Positions 24,177 to 33,220 of a stretch of DNA of 64,000 bases are shown in pieces. The stretch covers positions 1 to 64,000 of the forward strand of contig CAXTAT010000008.1 in NCBI GenBank assembly GCA_964242415.1, read 5' to 3'. Within the stretch, counting starts at the first letter, position 1. Each line of letters begins with the position of its first letter. Made by a program: the position numbers and the translations under genes. Under the pieces are notes generated by a model. That model did not search any database and had not been told where the DNA came from. It saw only the letters and a program-made list of their open reading frames with translations. This DNA is from DASWOJ01 sp964242415 (lineage in GTDB: Bacteria > Pseudomonadota > Alphaproteobacteria > Acetobacterales > Acetobacteraceae).

Positions 24177-25568
24177 TTAGCCCTTCAGCGCGCCGGGGAT
24201 GGCGACGTAGCGGGCATGGCCGTCGCGCATCACCCGCAGCGCCAGGCCGTGCCCATCCTTCGCCGCCGCGCGGATGGCCTTGGCGGCGTCGGCGGCTGTC
24301 GTCACCGCATGCGCGCCGACGTTGACCACCTCATCGCCGGGACGCAGCCCGGCCTTGGCGGCGGCCGAGTCCGGACGGACCGCGGCCACCATCGCACCGG
24401 CAGACCCATCCTCGGTCGGCGCCAGCGCCAGGCCGACGGTCGGCCCCTCGCTCGCCTGCGCTTCCTGAGCGGCGGGCTGCTCGTCTGGCAGCGTCGCCAC
24501 TGCCACGGACAGCGTGCGGGCCGTGCCGTCGCGCAGGATGGCGACCTGCGCGGTGCCGCCCGGGTGGACGGCGGCGACGATGCTGGCCAGGTCATGCGGG
24601 CTGGTCACCGGCTTGCCCTCGACGGACTCCACGATGTCGCCGGGCTGCACGCCGGCCTTGGCGGCGGGGCTGTCCGGCTGCGTGGCGGCCACCAGCGCGC
24701 CGTGCGTGCCGGCCTTGAGGCCCAGGCTGGCGGCGATGTCGGGCGTCACCTCCTGCGCCTCGACGCCCAGGTAGCCGCGGGTCACGTGCCCGGCGGTGCG
24801 GATCTGCCCCACCACGTCGCGCACGAGGCTGCTCGGGATGGCGAAGCCGATGCCGACGCTGCCGCCGCTCGGCGAGATGATGGCGGAGTTCACGCCGACC
24901 ACCTTGCCGTCCTGGGTGAACAGCGGACCCCCCGAGTTGCCCTGGTTGATCGCGGCGTCCACCTGCAGGAAGGCGTCATACGGCCCGGCGCCAATGTCCC
25001 GGCCGCGGGCCGAGATGATGCCAGCCGTGACGGTGCCGCCGAGGCCGAACGGGTTGCCGACCGCGACCACCCACTGGCCGGGCCGCACCTTGTCGCTGTC
25101 GCCCAGCACGAGGGAGGGCAGGGGGTGCCCGGCGTCCACGCGCAGGACGGCCAGGTCGGTCCGGGTGTCGCGGCCGACGACCTTGGCCGGCAGCTCGGTG
25201 CCGTCGTCCAGCGTGACCGACACCTTGTCGGCGTGCGCGACGACGTGGTTGTTGGTGACGATGGTGCCGTCGGGGTCGATGATGAAGCCGGAGCCGCGGG
25301 CCTCGCCGCTGCGGACCTGGCCGTTGTCGTTAGCCTCGTGCATCTGCACGGTCACGGATACGACCGCCGGACGGACCTGGGCGGCGAGGTCGGCGAAGTC
25401 CGGCAGGCGCTGGGCGGGGGCGGTGGGCTGGATGGTGCCGGGGGTCGCGGTGGTGGCGGCGTCCTGGGCATGGCCGACGGCGACGCCGCCGAGGGCCGTG
25501 CCGCCGAGCAGCACCGCAACAAGGGCGGCGCGGCCGGTGCGCGGCAGGCGGTTCAAGAGTGATGGCAT
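24177..25568 (-). CDS. HtrA/DegP-family periplasmic serine protease
   Basis: 463 residues from the ATG of MPSLLNRLPRTGRAALVAVL, preceded by GGGAGACC. A signal peptide ends near HAQDA. The trypsin-like domain has the triad in TNNHVVAHAD (His), TRTDLAVLRVD (Asp) and NQGNSGGPLF (Ser). Two PDZ domains follow (about 270-355 and 375-455, RGYLGVEAQEV and PTVGLALAPTEDGSA). It degrades or refolds misfolded envelope proteins. Monocistronic and convergent with the PEP-CTERM gene. Confidence 0.93.
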   Translation of the reverse strand: MPSLLNRLPRTGRAALVAVLLGGTALGGVAVGHAQDAATTATPGTIQPTAPAQRLPDFADLAAQVRPAVVSVTVQMHEANDNGQVRSGEARGSGFIIDPDGTIVTNNHVVAHADKVSVTLDDGTELPAKVVGRDTRTDLAVLRVDAGHPLPSLVLGDSDKVRPGQWVVAVGNPFGLGGTVTAGIISARGRDIGAGPYDAFLQVDAAINQGNSGGPLFTQDGKVVGVNSAIISPSGGSVGIGFAIPSSLVRDVVGQIRTAGHVTRGYLGVEAQEVTPDIAASLGLKAGTHGALVAATQPDSPAAKAGVQPGDIVESVEGKPVTSPHDLASIVAAVHPGGTAQVAILRDGTARTLSVAVATLPDEQPAAQEAQASEGPTVGLALAPTEDGSAGAMVAAVRPDSAAAKAGLRPGDEVVNVGAHAVTTAADAAKAIRAAAKDGHGLALRVMRDGHARYVAIPGALKG

Positions 25569-25700
25569 GGTGTGGTCTCCCGTGGTGTCCTGGGGCAGGA
25601 CCCGTGGTGGGTTCTGCATGGGGCGGACCATGGCAGGGCGCGGCTTACGCGGGCGTGGCGCCGGGATTAATCTTCGGCAATGTGCCCGGTGGCTTGCCTG

Positions 25701-25843
25701 CTCCCTCCCCCTGCTTTGGGAGAGGGTTGGGGTGAGGGGGTCTCCTTGCCTTGGTTGTTCGGGACCGGGCTGTCTGGCCCGAGGGAAGCGTGCTGCAAGG
25801 CCCCCTCACCCCGGCCCTCTCCCGAAGCGGGGAGAGGGAGCAG
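25701..25843. repeat. pair of family-A palindromic repeats
   Basis: Two inverted copies (25701-25740 and 25801-25843) of a unit whose core is GGGAGAGGGCCGGGGTGAGG. Each copy is itself a CTCTCCC/GGGAGAG hairpin. Confidence 0.8.
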
Positions 25844-26149
25844 AGCCGTTCCTACGGCGTATGCGGTCGCCTTGGCTGTGCGGCGGGCCAGCCCGCTTCA
25901 CCGCGCGACCAGCCCGCGGATGCGCGGCGGCTGCGTTGCAGGACGTGCCGCGAGGCCGGCGGTGATCCGTGATGGATGCCGGGCGACCGCAGCCCAGCCC
26001 GCCCCGTGTCCGACCAGCGCGCTGGGGTAAAGAAGCTGTTGCTGACGCGCGCAGCAAGCCCAGCGGGATAGGCACCGCCTGGCCCTGTTGCTTGCCGGAC
26101 AAGCAGCGTGCCGCTTTTGGCAAGCGGGCGTCAGGCAGGGGACGCCTGC
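25844..26149. other. intergenic stretch, no gene seen
   Basis: About 300 bp between htrA repeats and the end of the TadE-like gene. No supported coding frame, RNA or promoter was found. Confidence 0.4.
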
Positions 26150-26602
26150 CTAGTTCTCGATGGTCAGCGTCGCAGCCGAGGTGATCGTCATGGCTGGGAT
26201 GATCTTGAGGGTTGTGACGGGTGACCAGGGATAGCTCATGCTCACCAGGACCGTACTGCCCGGCACGTTGGCACCCGCCGGGAAGTATGAGGCACTGACG
26301 CTGACCGTGGACGGGGCGGTGACCCCGGCCGCCTGGATTGCCGACATCGCATTGGCCTTGATGAGGTCCAGAGTCGCCGGCGCGCCCGATACGCTGCTGT
26401 GCTTGGACGCATAGCGCGCTGCGCTGGAAGCAGCGTAGCTCATGGCGTTCTGCGTGCGGAAGAATAGCGAGACCTCGACCGTGCCCAAAAGGGCCAGGAA
26501 CAGGGCCGAGCCGCAGAGGCCAAACTCCATCGCAGCGACGCCGCGGCTGTCCCGGCGCAGGCCCCTGCCGGGGCGCCGCATCCTGCACGGCCGCCCGCTC
26601 AT
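26150..26602 (-). CDS. TadE-like pilus protein
   Basis: 150 residues starting at MSGRPCRMRRPGRGLRRDSR, with the ATG overlapping the upstream stop (ATGA). The basic head, then RGVAAMEFGLCGSALFLALL with a glutamate at the +5-like position, is the pseudopilin-type N-terminus of TadE. A beta-rich C-terminal domain follows. TadE proteins are minor pseudopilins of the Tad/Flp pilus. Last gene of a three-gene set with no other tad genes in the window. Confidence 0.75.
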   Translation of the reverse strand: MSGRPCRMRRPGRGLRRDSRGVAAMEFGLCGSALFLALLGTVEVSLFFRTQNAMSYAASSAARYASKHSSVSGAPATLDLIKANAMSAIQAAGVTAPSTVSVSASYFPAGANVPGSTVLVSMSYPWSPVTTLKIIPAMTITSAATLTIEN

Positions 26603-27198
26603 GGTGCCAGCACCGTTGATACGAGCACCGTCGCCGTGGCGAACAGCGTGGACGGCGCGGGTATGCCTGGAAGGGTGACGACCACCGGTGGGACCGCCCA
26701 CATATCGAGCGTCACGTAGGTCGCAACGGTCTGCCCACTGGGACAGGTCGCCGCCGATGTGGTGGGGCCGCTGGCGTGGGTCCCGTCGCTTTTGTTGCAG
26801 TAGTAGGCGGCGACCGGGGCAACGACGTTCAGCGTGGGCGGATTGCTGCCCCAGTTGGCGTTCGCCGCCACTTTGATAGCGGTGTAGCTCGCTATTCCGG
26901 TCACCCAGACGTTTTGCAACCCGGCCTGCAACGCCGTGTCGAGCCGGGATTGGGTGCGGAAGTAGAACGCGAGCTGGGTCGATCCCAGCATGAGCGGCAC
27001 GAGCATGAAGGTGAGGACGAGCGCAGCCTCCATGCTGATGACGCCGCGCCGGTCGTGGCGGATGCGGCTCAGGATGCCTGCAAGGGGGATGCGAATGGCT
27101 ACCGCCCCGTCCGCATCGTCTGGGACGGTGCGGCCGTCACTGGACCAGGGCCATGCGCGCAGTCCCAGTCCCGGTGGAGGGAAGGGTGCCGCCGGCAC
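26599..27198 (-). CDS. second TadE-like protein
   Basis: Up to 199 residues from a GTG at 27198; the recognisable protein starts near RIRHDRRGVISMEAALVLTF, a pseudopilin-type segment like its neighbour. A start nearer this point would be normal for the family, but the only nearby candidate is an ATT at about 27096, so the long overlap with the upstream gene (62 bp) may be real. The exported part contains two Cys (YYCNKSDG, AATCPSG), likely a disulfide. Confidence 0.65.
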   Translation of the reverse strand: MPAAPFPPPGLGLRAWPWSSDGRTVPDDADGAVAIRIPLAGILSRIRHDRRGVISMEAALVLTFMLVPLMLGSTQLAFYFRTQSRLDTALQAGLQNVWVTGIASYTAIKVAANANWGSNPPTLNVVAPVAAYYCNKSDGTHASGPTTSAATCPSGQTVATYVTLDMWAVPPVVVTLPGIPAPSTLFATATVLVSTVLAP

Positions 27199-28441
27199 TG
27201 ATCTGGGCGCTTCCCTGCATGGTGATCGTTTGCGCGATCACCTGCAGGCCGCCGCCGGACGGATAGGTCAGTTGCGCGTTGTTGTTCACCGTCAGCGTAT
27301 CGGTCGGCAGGTAGATCACGCCGCTGACGCTGAACTTGGTCCCGCCCTGCAGGACGCTGCCGGACGGCGCGGCGGACCGGTCGCGATAGATGAGGATGCC
27401 CTGCATCCAGCCCGAAGTGATCGCGCTGAGGGCCACTGTGGTGCTTGCGTTGTTGTTCCATTGCACGGTGCCCGGCGCTGACCCGCCGAGGTAGAAGCTG
27501 GCGCCAGGGCTATCCAGGATTTGGGACCCGCCTCCGAACGTGAAGTTGCCATTGATGATGCTGTATAGGCCAGGCGCGAAGCTGACGGTGGTGCCGTTGC
27601 CGAAGGTCAGGTTTTGGCAATAGGTGCCAGGCTGCATCGCCCACGGCCCCGAGTGCCAACCGCTGTAGTCCACAACGGGCAGGCAGGCCCCGGTCGCAGG
27701 CGCCGTCAGGCTCGCATAGGGATCGGCCGCGGGCGAAAGAACATTCGGAAACGGCGTGGGCCAAATCTCGGCCGCACTGGGCGGTGAGTAAGACACGCCG
27801 CCCACGGCGCTCACGGTCCCGCTTCCCGTCGCGCCGATGGATGGCCCTGAGCTGGACGTATTGTAGGCGGCGACCTGGATCGACTGCGACCCGGAGGAGT
27901 TGCTGAAGACGCTGCAATTCGTTGCCGTGATCCCACCGCTGTTGCCGACCGTGATGGCCGGGTTTGCGTTCAGGCTGAGCGCCAGGACGCAGTTGCCCCC
28001 GCCCGACGAGCCGCCGATGCTGCCGCTGCTGCCGGCGGGTCCGACGGTGGCGCTGGCGGACAGGGTCACGGAACCGGAGGTGAAATACTTGGTGAAGTAG
28101 CGCGGCGCAGTACTGGTGAGGGTGACGGCCACGTTTGACCGGTTGGCCGCGACGGTGACGCTGGGAGGATTCAGGGTTCCCGAGCTTCGGGACACCACCG
28201 CCTGTGCCGCGGAGGTGGCGGCGGCGGTGAAGTCCGACTGCTTGGCCGATGCGTTGGTAAGCAGCCTTGAGCTTTCCAACGCGGCGGCATCGGCGGCCAT
28301 CTGCAGCCGTTGGTTGCCGCGGTACCATCCGGCGACGTCAACGGCGAAGCCGGCGCCGCCCAGCAGCAGCGGCGCCGACACTGCGACCAGCGGAAGGATG
28401 CTGCCCCGGTTGCAGCGGTTCGGACCGAGTGACTTGGCCAT
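27137..28441 (-). CDS. TadG-like pilus assembly protein
   Basis: 434 residues. The head RGSILPLVAVSAPLLLGGAG followed by FAVDVAGWYRGNQRLQMAAD and AAALESSRLL is the Tad/TadG membrane anchor with its AADAAAL motif. The body is Ser/Gly/Asn-rich and beta-helical in appearance (GNCVLALSLNANPAITVGNS). GGAG lies eight bases before the ATG. With the two TadE-like genes it forms the minor-pseudopilin part of a Tad system; ATPase and prepilin genes must be elsewhere or absent. Confidence 0.75.
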   Translation of the reverse strand: MAKSLGPNRCNRGSILPLVAVSAPLLLGGAGFAVDVAGWYRGNQRLQMAADAAALESSRLLTNASAKQSDFTAAATSAAQAVVSRSSGTLNPPSVTVAANRSNVAVTLTSTAPRYFTKYFTSGSVTLSASATVGPAGSSGSIGGSSGGGNCVLALSLNANPAITVGNSGGITATNCSVFSNSSGSQSIQVAAYNTSSSGPSIGATGSGTVSAVGGVSYSPPSAAEIWPTPFPNVLSPAADPYASLTAPATGACLPVVDYSGWHSGPWAMQPGTYCQNLTFGNGTTVSFAPGLYSIINGNFTFGGGSQILDSPGASFYLGGSAPGTVQWNNNASTTVALSAITSGWMQGILIYRDRSAAPSGSVLQGGTKFSVSGVIYLPTDTLTVNNNAQLTYPSGGGLQVIAQTITMQGSAQISAGGTLPSTGTGTARMALVQ

Positions 28442-28483
28442 CAAGGCAGCTCCATAACTTCGCCGCGCATAATGCTTGCGAAA

Positions 28484-28511
28484 GTTATAGATGCGCGTCA
28501 GCAGTTGTCAG
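28484..28511 (-). promoter_or_regulatory. candidate promoter of the tadG-tadE-tadE set
   Basis: On the minus strand CTGACA (28506-28511), a 16-bp spacer and TATAAC (28484-28489), about 40 bp before the tadG start. Confidence 0.5.
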
Positions 28512-28594
28512 AAATCTATGCGGCGAGGCAGTGTCATTAATAAGTATCCGTAAACAGGCGATTGATGACAGCGACCCTCTGCTCTGACCGTCTT

Positions 28595-28692
28595 GTCATT
28601 GCGAGAAGCGCGGCGATGCGGCAACCCAGGGGCGTCAAAAGGAGGTTCTTGCGGCCCTGGATTGCCACGCCGCAAGCGCGGCTCGCAATGAC
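28595..28692. repeat. family-B inverted repeat, copy 1
   Basis: The ends GTCATTGCGAG and CTCGCAATGAC are perfect inverted copies, with further partial symmetry inside (CGATGCGGCA, GGATTGCCACGCCGCAAGCG). A diverged second copy lies at 47408-47501. This is a widely seen type of intergenic palindrome. Confidence 0.75.
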
Positions 28693-28715
28693 AGCGCGCT
28701 GACCAGACCTTCAAA

Positions 28716-30047
28716 TCAACAGATGGGCTTTTCCCGCCGCACCTGCCGCCCCACTGCAGCGCCCACCATCGTCAGCGTCGGCCCCCCTGTGGACCACCCC
28801 GGCCCGTCCGCAACCAGCATGTCCAGCGTCCCCACCAGCTCGCGCTGCTCTGCTCTCCCGCCCCGCTCGATCAGCGCCGCCGGGGTCGCCGGGTCCAGCC
28901 CCGCCGCCAGCAGGCCGTCCCGCAGTGCCGGCAGGCTGTCCAGGCCCATGTAAACCGCCAGCGTCCCGCCGCGTGCCAACGCCGCGAAGTCCAGGTCCAG
29001 CGCGCCATCCACCAGGTGCCCGGTCGCCAAGGTCAGCGTCCGCACCGCCCCAACCCCCGCCGCGCCGTCGCCCCGGTGCGTCAGCGGGATGCCCGCCCCC
29101 GCCGCGCAGGCCAGCGCCGCCGTGACGCCCGGCACAACCTCGAACGCCACCCCTGCCGCCGCCAGCGCCGCTGCTTCCTCGCCGCCGCGGCCGAACACGA
29201 AGGGGTCGCCGCCCTTCAGCCGGATCACCTTGCGGCCCTCCTGCCCGAGCCGGACCAGCAGGGCATTGATCTCGTCCTGCGGCAGCGAGTGGTTGGACTT
29301 CGACTTGCCGACACCGATGCGGTCGGCGTCGCGCCGGGCCATGTCCAGCACGTCCTGCGTCACCAGGCGGTCGTGCACGATCACGTCGGCCTCCCCCAGC
29401 AGGCGCTGCGCGCGGATCGTCAGCAGGTCCGCCGCCCCCGGCCCGGCGCCGACCAGGTACACGATGCCGGAGGGGTCCGGGTCCTCCTGGATCGCGCGCT
29501 GCATCTCCTGCTCCGCCGCCGCGTCGTCCCCGGCCAGCACCAGGTCGGCCACACGCCCGCCCAGCGCCCGTTCCAGCACACGGCGGCGGCGCGTCACGTC
29601 CGGCAGGCGCTGGCGCAGCTCGTCCTTGTAGCGGTCGGCGAGGGCGGCGAGGCGGCCGAAGGCGGGGGGGATCACCGCCTCGATGCGCGCCCGCAGCAGC
29701 CGGGCCAGCACCGGCGCGGCCCCGCCGGAGGACACGGCTATGGACAGCGGAGCGCGGTCGATGACGCTGGGGGTGATGTAGCTGCACAGGGACGGCTTAT
29801 CGACGATGTTGACCGGGATGCCGCGGGCCTGGGCGGCGGCGGACAGGGCGGCCAGGTCCTCGTCCGGGGCGTCGGCGCCGATGGCCAGGGCGCAGTTGTC
29901 GAGCAGGGCCGGATCGAAGTGCGGGGCGGTGTCCACCAGGCCGCCGGCGCGGCGCAGGGCGTCGGCCTTGCGTTCGGCGGCCTCGCCGTCGCCGATCACC
30001 AGCACGCGGCGGCCGGTCAGGGACAGGAAGATGGGGAAGTTCTGCAT
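28716..30047 (-). CDS. cysG: siroheme synthase CysG (trifunctional)
   Basis: 443 residues starting at MQNFPIFLSLTGRRVLVIGD. Residues 1-200 are the precorrin-2 dehydrogenase/ferrochelatase part: NAD-binding GDGEAAERKADALR and VNIVDKPSLCSYITPSVIDR, then PLSIAVSSGGAAPVLARLLR. Residues 205-440 are uroporphyrinogen-III methyltransferase: VYLVGAGPGAADLLTIRA, VIVHDRLVTQDVLDMAR, KGGDPFVFGRGGEEA and TLAVYMGLDSLPA. It makes siroheme for sulfite or nitrite reductase, neither of which is in the window. Confidence 0.93.
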   Translation of the reverse strand: MQNFPIFLSLTGRRVLVIGDGEAAERKADALRRAGGLVDTAPHFDPALLDNCALAIGADAPDEDLAALSAAAQARGIPVNIVDKPSLCSYITPSVIDRAPLSIAVSSGGAAPVLARLLRARIEAVIPPAFGRLAALADRYKDELRQRLPDVTRRRRVLERALGGRVADLVLAGDDAAAEQEMQRAIQEDPDPSGIVYLVGAGPGAADLLTIRAQRLLGEADVIVHDRLVTQDVLDMARRDADRIGVGKSKSNHSLPQDEINALLVRLGQEGRKVIRLKGGDPFVFGRGGEEAAALAAAGVAFEVVPGVTAALACAAGAGIPLTHRGDGAAGVGAVRTLTLATGHLVDGALDLDFAALARGGTLAVYMGLDSLPALRDGLLAAGLDPATPAALIERGGRAEQRELVGTLDMLVADGPGWSTGGPTLTMVGAAVGRQVRREKPIC

Positions 30048-30142
30048 GGGAGCAGAGTTGCGACGCCCCCGGGCCGGGGCAAGGGCTTGCCGCGCCGGCC
30101 CTGGGCGGGGCAGGGTCCCGCCGCAACTGGCGGGGGGCAAAC

Positions 30143-31120
30143 ATGCGGGCGATCGTGGTTGACAAGGACGAGGCGGGGCAGCGGGTCGCCCTGCGCGACT
30201 TCGACGAGGCCGGGCTGATGGACGGCGACGTAACTGTGCGGGTGTCGCACTCCTGCCTGAACTACAAGGACGGCCTGGCGCTGACCGGCACGGCGCCCGT
30301 GGTGCGGCGCTTCCCGATGATCCCCGGCATCGACTTCGCGGGCGTGGTCGAGGCGTCGGGCAACCCGGCCTACAAGCCCGGCGACGCCGTGCTGCTGAAC
30401 GGCTGGGGTACCGGGGAGACGCACCTGGGCGGCTATGCCGAGCGCAGCCGGGTGCGGGGCGACTGGCTGGTGCCGCTGCCGCCGGGGCTGACCGCGGCGC
30501 AGGCGATGGCCATTGGCACCGCCGGCTACACCGCCATGCTGTCGCTGATGGCGCTGGAGCGGCACGGGCTGACGCCGGACGCCGGCCCGGCGGTGGTGAC
30601 GGGGGCGGCGGGCGGTGTCGGGTCCGTCGCCATCGCGCTGCTGAGCCGGGCGGGGTGGCGGGTGATCGCCTCGACGGGGCGGATGGCGGAGGCGGGGTAC
30701 TTGGAAGGGCTGGGCGCGGCGGAGGTGATCGACCGGGCCGGGCTGTCGATGGCGCCGAAGCCGATGGCGAAGGAGCGGTGGGCGGCGGGGGTGGACTCCG
30801 TGGGATCGGCGACGCTGGCGAACGTGCTGTCGATGACGCGCTATGGCGGGGCGGTGGCGGCGTGCGGGCTGGCGGGGGGCATGGACCTGCCGGGGTCGGT
30901 GGCGCCGTTCATCCTGCGCGGGGTGTCGCTGCTGGGCATCGACAGCGTGATGGCGCCGCGGGGGCGACGGATCGAGGCTTGGGGGCGGCTGGCGCGGGAG
31001 CTGGACCTGGCGAAGCTGGACGCGATGACGACGACGGTTGGGCTGGAGGACGTGCAGGAGGCCGGGTGGCAAATCCTCGCCGGGCAGGTGCGCGGGCGGG
31101 TTGTGGTGGCGGTGGGATGA
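30143..31120 (+). CDS. acuI: acrylyl-CoA reductase family MDR oxidoreductase (AcuI/YhdH)
   Basis: 325 residues, a zinc-free medium-chain reductase. SHSCLNYKDGLALTGTAPVV and PGIDFAGVVEASGNP are typical of AcuI/YhdH. The NADPH site is VVTGAAGGVGSVAIALLSRA, and FILRGVSLLGIDSVMAPRGR is a family marker. The enzyme reduces acryloyl-CoA to propionyl-CoA. Divergent from cysG with 95 bp between starts. Confidence 0.85.
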   Translation: MRAIVVDKDEAGQRVALRDFDEAGLMDGDVTVRVSHSCLNYKDGLALTGTAPVVRRFPMIPGIDFAGVVEASGNPAYKPGDAVLLNGWGTGETHLGGYAERSRVRGDWLVPLPPGLTAAQAMAIGTAGYTAMLSLMALERHGLTPDAGPAVVTGAAGGVGSVAIALLSRAGWRVIASTGRMAEAGYLEGLGAAEVIDRAGLSMAPKPMAKERWAAGVDSVGSATLANVLSMTRYGGAVAACGLAGGMDLPGSVAPFILRGVSLLGIDSVMAPRGRRIEAWGRLARELDLAKLDAMTTTVGLEDVQEAGWQILAGQVRGRVVVAVG

Positions 31121-31126
31121 TGCTGC

Positions 31127-31275
31127 TTCCTCTCCCTGCGGGAGAGGGCCGGGGTGAGGGGGGCCAACAGGATCGGACCGGGCCGGTTGCGGGGCGATCT
31201 GGCTCCGTTATGGCGGGGCTTGGCTCTTGCGGCTTCCCTCACCCTGGCCCTCTCCCGGAGGGAGAGGGGGAAGGC
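31127..31275. repeat. pair of family-A palindromic repeats
   Basis: Two inverted copies (31127-31165 and 31235-31275). The second runs directly into the recognisable coding part of the glycosyltransferase and replaces the place where its start codon would be expected. Confidence 0.8.
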
Positions 31276-32382
31276 AGGCGGCTTAAAATTGTTGAGGTTA
31301 CCAACGTTGATTTCTCGCTGCGGCACTTCTTGCAGCCGTTGATGCTGGCTGCCCAGGCGCGGGGTCATGACGTGCTGGGCGTCTCCGCCGACGGACCGCT
31401 GCTGGACGACGCGCGGGCGGCCGGGCTGCGGGTGGTCGCCGCCCCGATGGCGCGCAGCCTGTCGCCCGTGGCGCAGTGGCGGGCGCTGCGGGCCATGGTG
31501 CGGCTGCTGCGGGCGGAGCGGCCCGACCTGGTGCACGCCCACATGCCGATCAGCGGCTTCATCACCCGGCTCGCCGCGCGCATCGCCGGGGTGCCGCGCG
31601 TCGCCTACACCTGCCACGGCTTCCTGTTCAACCAGCCCGGCCCCTGGCCGCGCCGCGCCCTGGGCCTAGCGATGGAGTGGCTGGGCGGGCGCATGACCGA
31701 CATCACCCTGACGGTCTCCACCGAGGAGGCCGCCGACGCCCGCCGCCTGTGGATCGCGCGCCGGGCCATCGCGGTCGGCAACGGCCGTGATCCCGCGCGT
31801 TTTTGTCCCGACGCCGATGCCCGCGCCCGAATCCGTGCCGCCTTGGGCGTGCCGCGGGACCGGGTGGTCGTGGTGATCGTCTCCCGCCTGGTGCGCCACA
31901 AGGGCCACCCGGAGCTGCTCGCCGCCATGCGCGAGGTGCCCGGCGCCGAGCTGTGGGTGGTCGGCAACCGCCTGCCGAGCGACCATGGCCCTGACCCCAC
32001 CGCGCTGTTCGCGCAGGCGCCGCCTGGCAGCGTCCGCTTGCTGGGTTACCGCACCGACATTCCGGCCGTGCTGGCGGCGGCCGACATCTTCGCCCTGCCG
32101 AGCCACTTCGAGGGCCTGCCCATGTCGGTCATCGAGGCCATGCTGACCGGCCTGCCCGTCGTCGCCACCCGAATCCGCGGGCCGCGCGAGCAGGTGGTGG
32201 ACGGCGAGACCGGCCTGCTGGTCCCGCCGATGCAGGCTGCCCCGCTGGCCGCTGCGCTGGGCCGCCTGGCCGCCGATCCGGCCCTGCGCGCCGCCATGGG
32301 CGCTGCCGGGCGGCAACGCGCCGTGGCGCTGTATGACGAACGCGCCGTGCTGGCGCGGACGCTGGACCTGTTGGGGCTTTAG
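31210..32382 (+). CDS. glycosyltransferase family 4, start altered by repeat
   Basis: 390 residues if begun at the ATG at 31210. Residues 26 onward are a GT-B glycosyltransferase: KIVEVTNVDFSLRHFLQPLM, then PDLVHAHMPISGFITRLAAR, the donor-domain start VVVVIVSRLVRHKGHPELLA, and SHFEGLPMSVIEAMLTGLPV with the two-glutamate nucleotide-sugar motif. It probably builds a surface polysaccharide. Relatives start with M-KIVEVTN; here the codon before Lys is CTT and lies at the edge of a repeat. Either the protein now begins upstream and carries a repeat-encoded peptide (PHPGPLPEGEGEG), or it starts at a non-standard codon. Confidence 0.8.
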   Translation: MAGLGSCGFPHPGPLPEGEGEGRRLKIVEVTNVDFSLRHFLQPLMLAAQARGHDVLGVSADGPLLDDARAAGLRVVAAPMARSLSPVAQWRALRAMVRLLRAERPDLVHAHMPISGFITRLAARIAGVPRVAYTCHGFLFNQPGPWPRRALGLAMEWLGGRMTDITLTVSTEEAADARRLWIARRAIAVGNGRDPARFCPDADARARIRAALGVPRDRVVVVIVSRLVRHKGHPELLAAMREVPGAELWVVGNRLPSDHGPDPTALFAQAPPGSVRLLGYRTDIPAVLAAADIFALPSHFEGLPMSVIEAMLTGLPVVATRIRGPREQVVDGETGLLVPPMQAAPLAAALGRLAADPALRAAMGAAGRQRAVALYDERAVLARTLDLLGL

Positions 32383-32425
32383 CGCGAGGCTCGGCGGCGA
32401 ACGGCAGGTGTGGAGGCCACCATCC

Positions 32426-33154
32426 ATGGACATCAGGGGTTCGACGGCGCTGGTCACGGGCGCCAACCGCGGGCTTGGCAAGGCGTTCGCCGAGGCGTTG
32501 CTCGGGGCCGGCGCCGCCAAGGTGTATGCGGGCGCCCGCGACCCCGCGGCGGTCGCGGACCCCCGGCTGACCCCGATCCGGCTGGATGTCACGTCGGACC
32601 GCGACGTGGCCGCGGCGGCGGCGGCCTGTGGCGACACGACGCTGCTGGTCAACAACGCCGGCATCCTGCTGAACAGCCCCATCCTGGGCGACGGCGCCGA
32701 GGCCGCGTTGCGGGAGGAGATGGAGGTCAACGTGTTCGGGCTGTTGCGGATGGCCCGGGCCTTCGCGCCCATACTCGCCCGCAACGGCGGCGGCGCGGTG
32801 GTGAACATGCTGTCGGTGGTAAGCTGGTTCACCAACCCGTTCAGCGCGACCTACTGCACGTCCAAGCACGCGGCGCTGGCGGTGTCGGACGCGCTGCGCA
32901 TCCAGCTCCGGGGGCAGGGCACGCAGGTCGTGGGCGTCTATGCCGGGTTCATCGAGACCGACATGGCCGCCCACGTCACGGGGCCGAAGACCAGCCCCGC
33001 CCAGGTCGCCGAGCGTGCGCTGGAGGGCGTGCGCGCCGGACTGGACCACGTCCTGGCTGACGACCGCGCCCATGGCGTCCGGCGTCAGACGCAGGCCGAC
33101 CCGGACGGCCTGGCGCGTGAGATGCAGCTCCGGTGGGACCAGCGGGTGGCCTGA
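32426..33154 (+). CDS. short-chain dehydrogenase/reductase
   Basis: 242 residues. STALVTGANRGLGKAFAEAL holds the TGxxxGxG NADP-binding loop, LLVNNAGIL the NNAG motif, and the catalytic set is the serine in NMLSVVSW with Tyr and Lys in TYCTSKHAA. The substrate is not predictable; carbonyl reductase is the generic guess. It follows the glycosyltransferase by 43 bp and precedes the catalase-like gene. Confidence 0.88.
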   Translation: MDIRGSTALVTGANRGLGKAFAEALLGAGAAKVYAGARDPAAVADPRLTPIRLDVTSDRDVAAAAAACGDTTLLVNNAGILLNSPILGDGAEAALREEMEVNVFGLLRMARAFAPILARNGGGAVVNMLSVVSWFTNPFSATYCTSKHAALAVSDALRIQLRGQGTQVVGVYAGFIETDMAAHVTGPKTSPAQVAERALEGVRAGLDHVLADDRAHGVRRQTQADPDGLAREMQLRWDQRVA

Positions 33155-33220
33155 TCGTGCAGGCTGGCATTGCACGGCCGCCTGCCATATGACCCCAGCT
33201 ACCAACCTTTGGAGCAAGGC

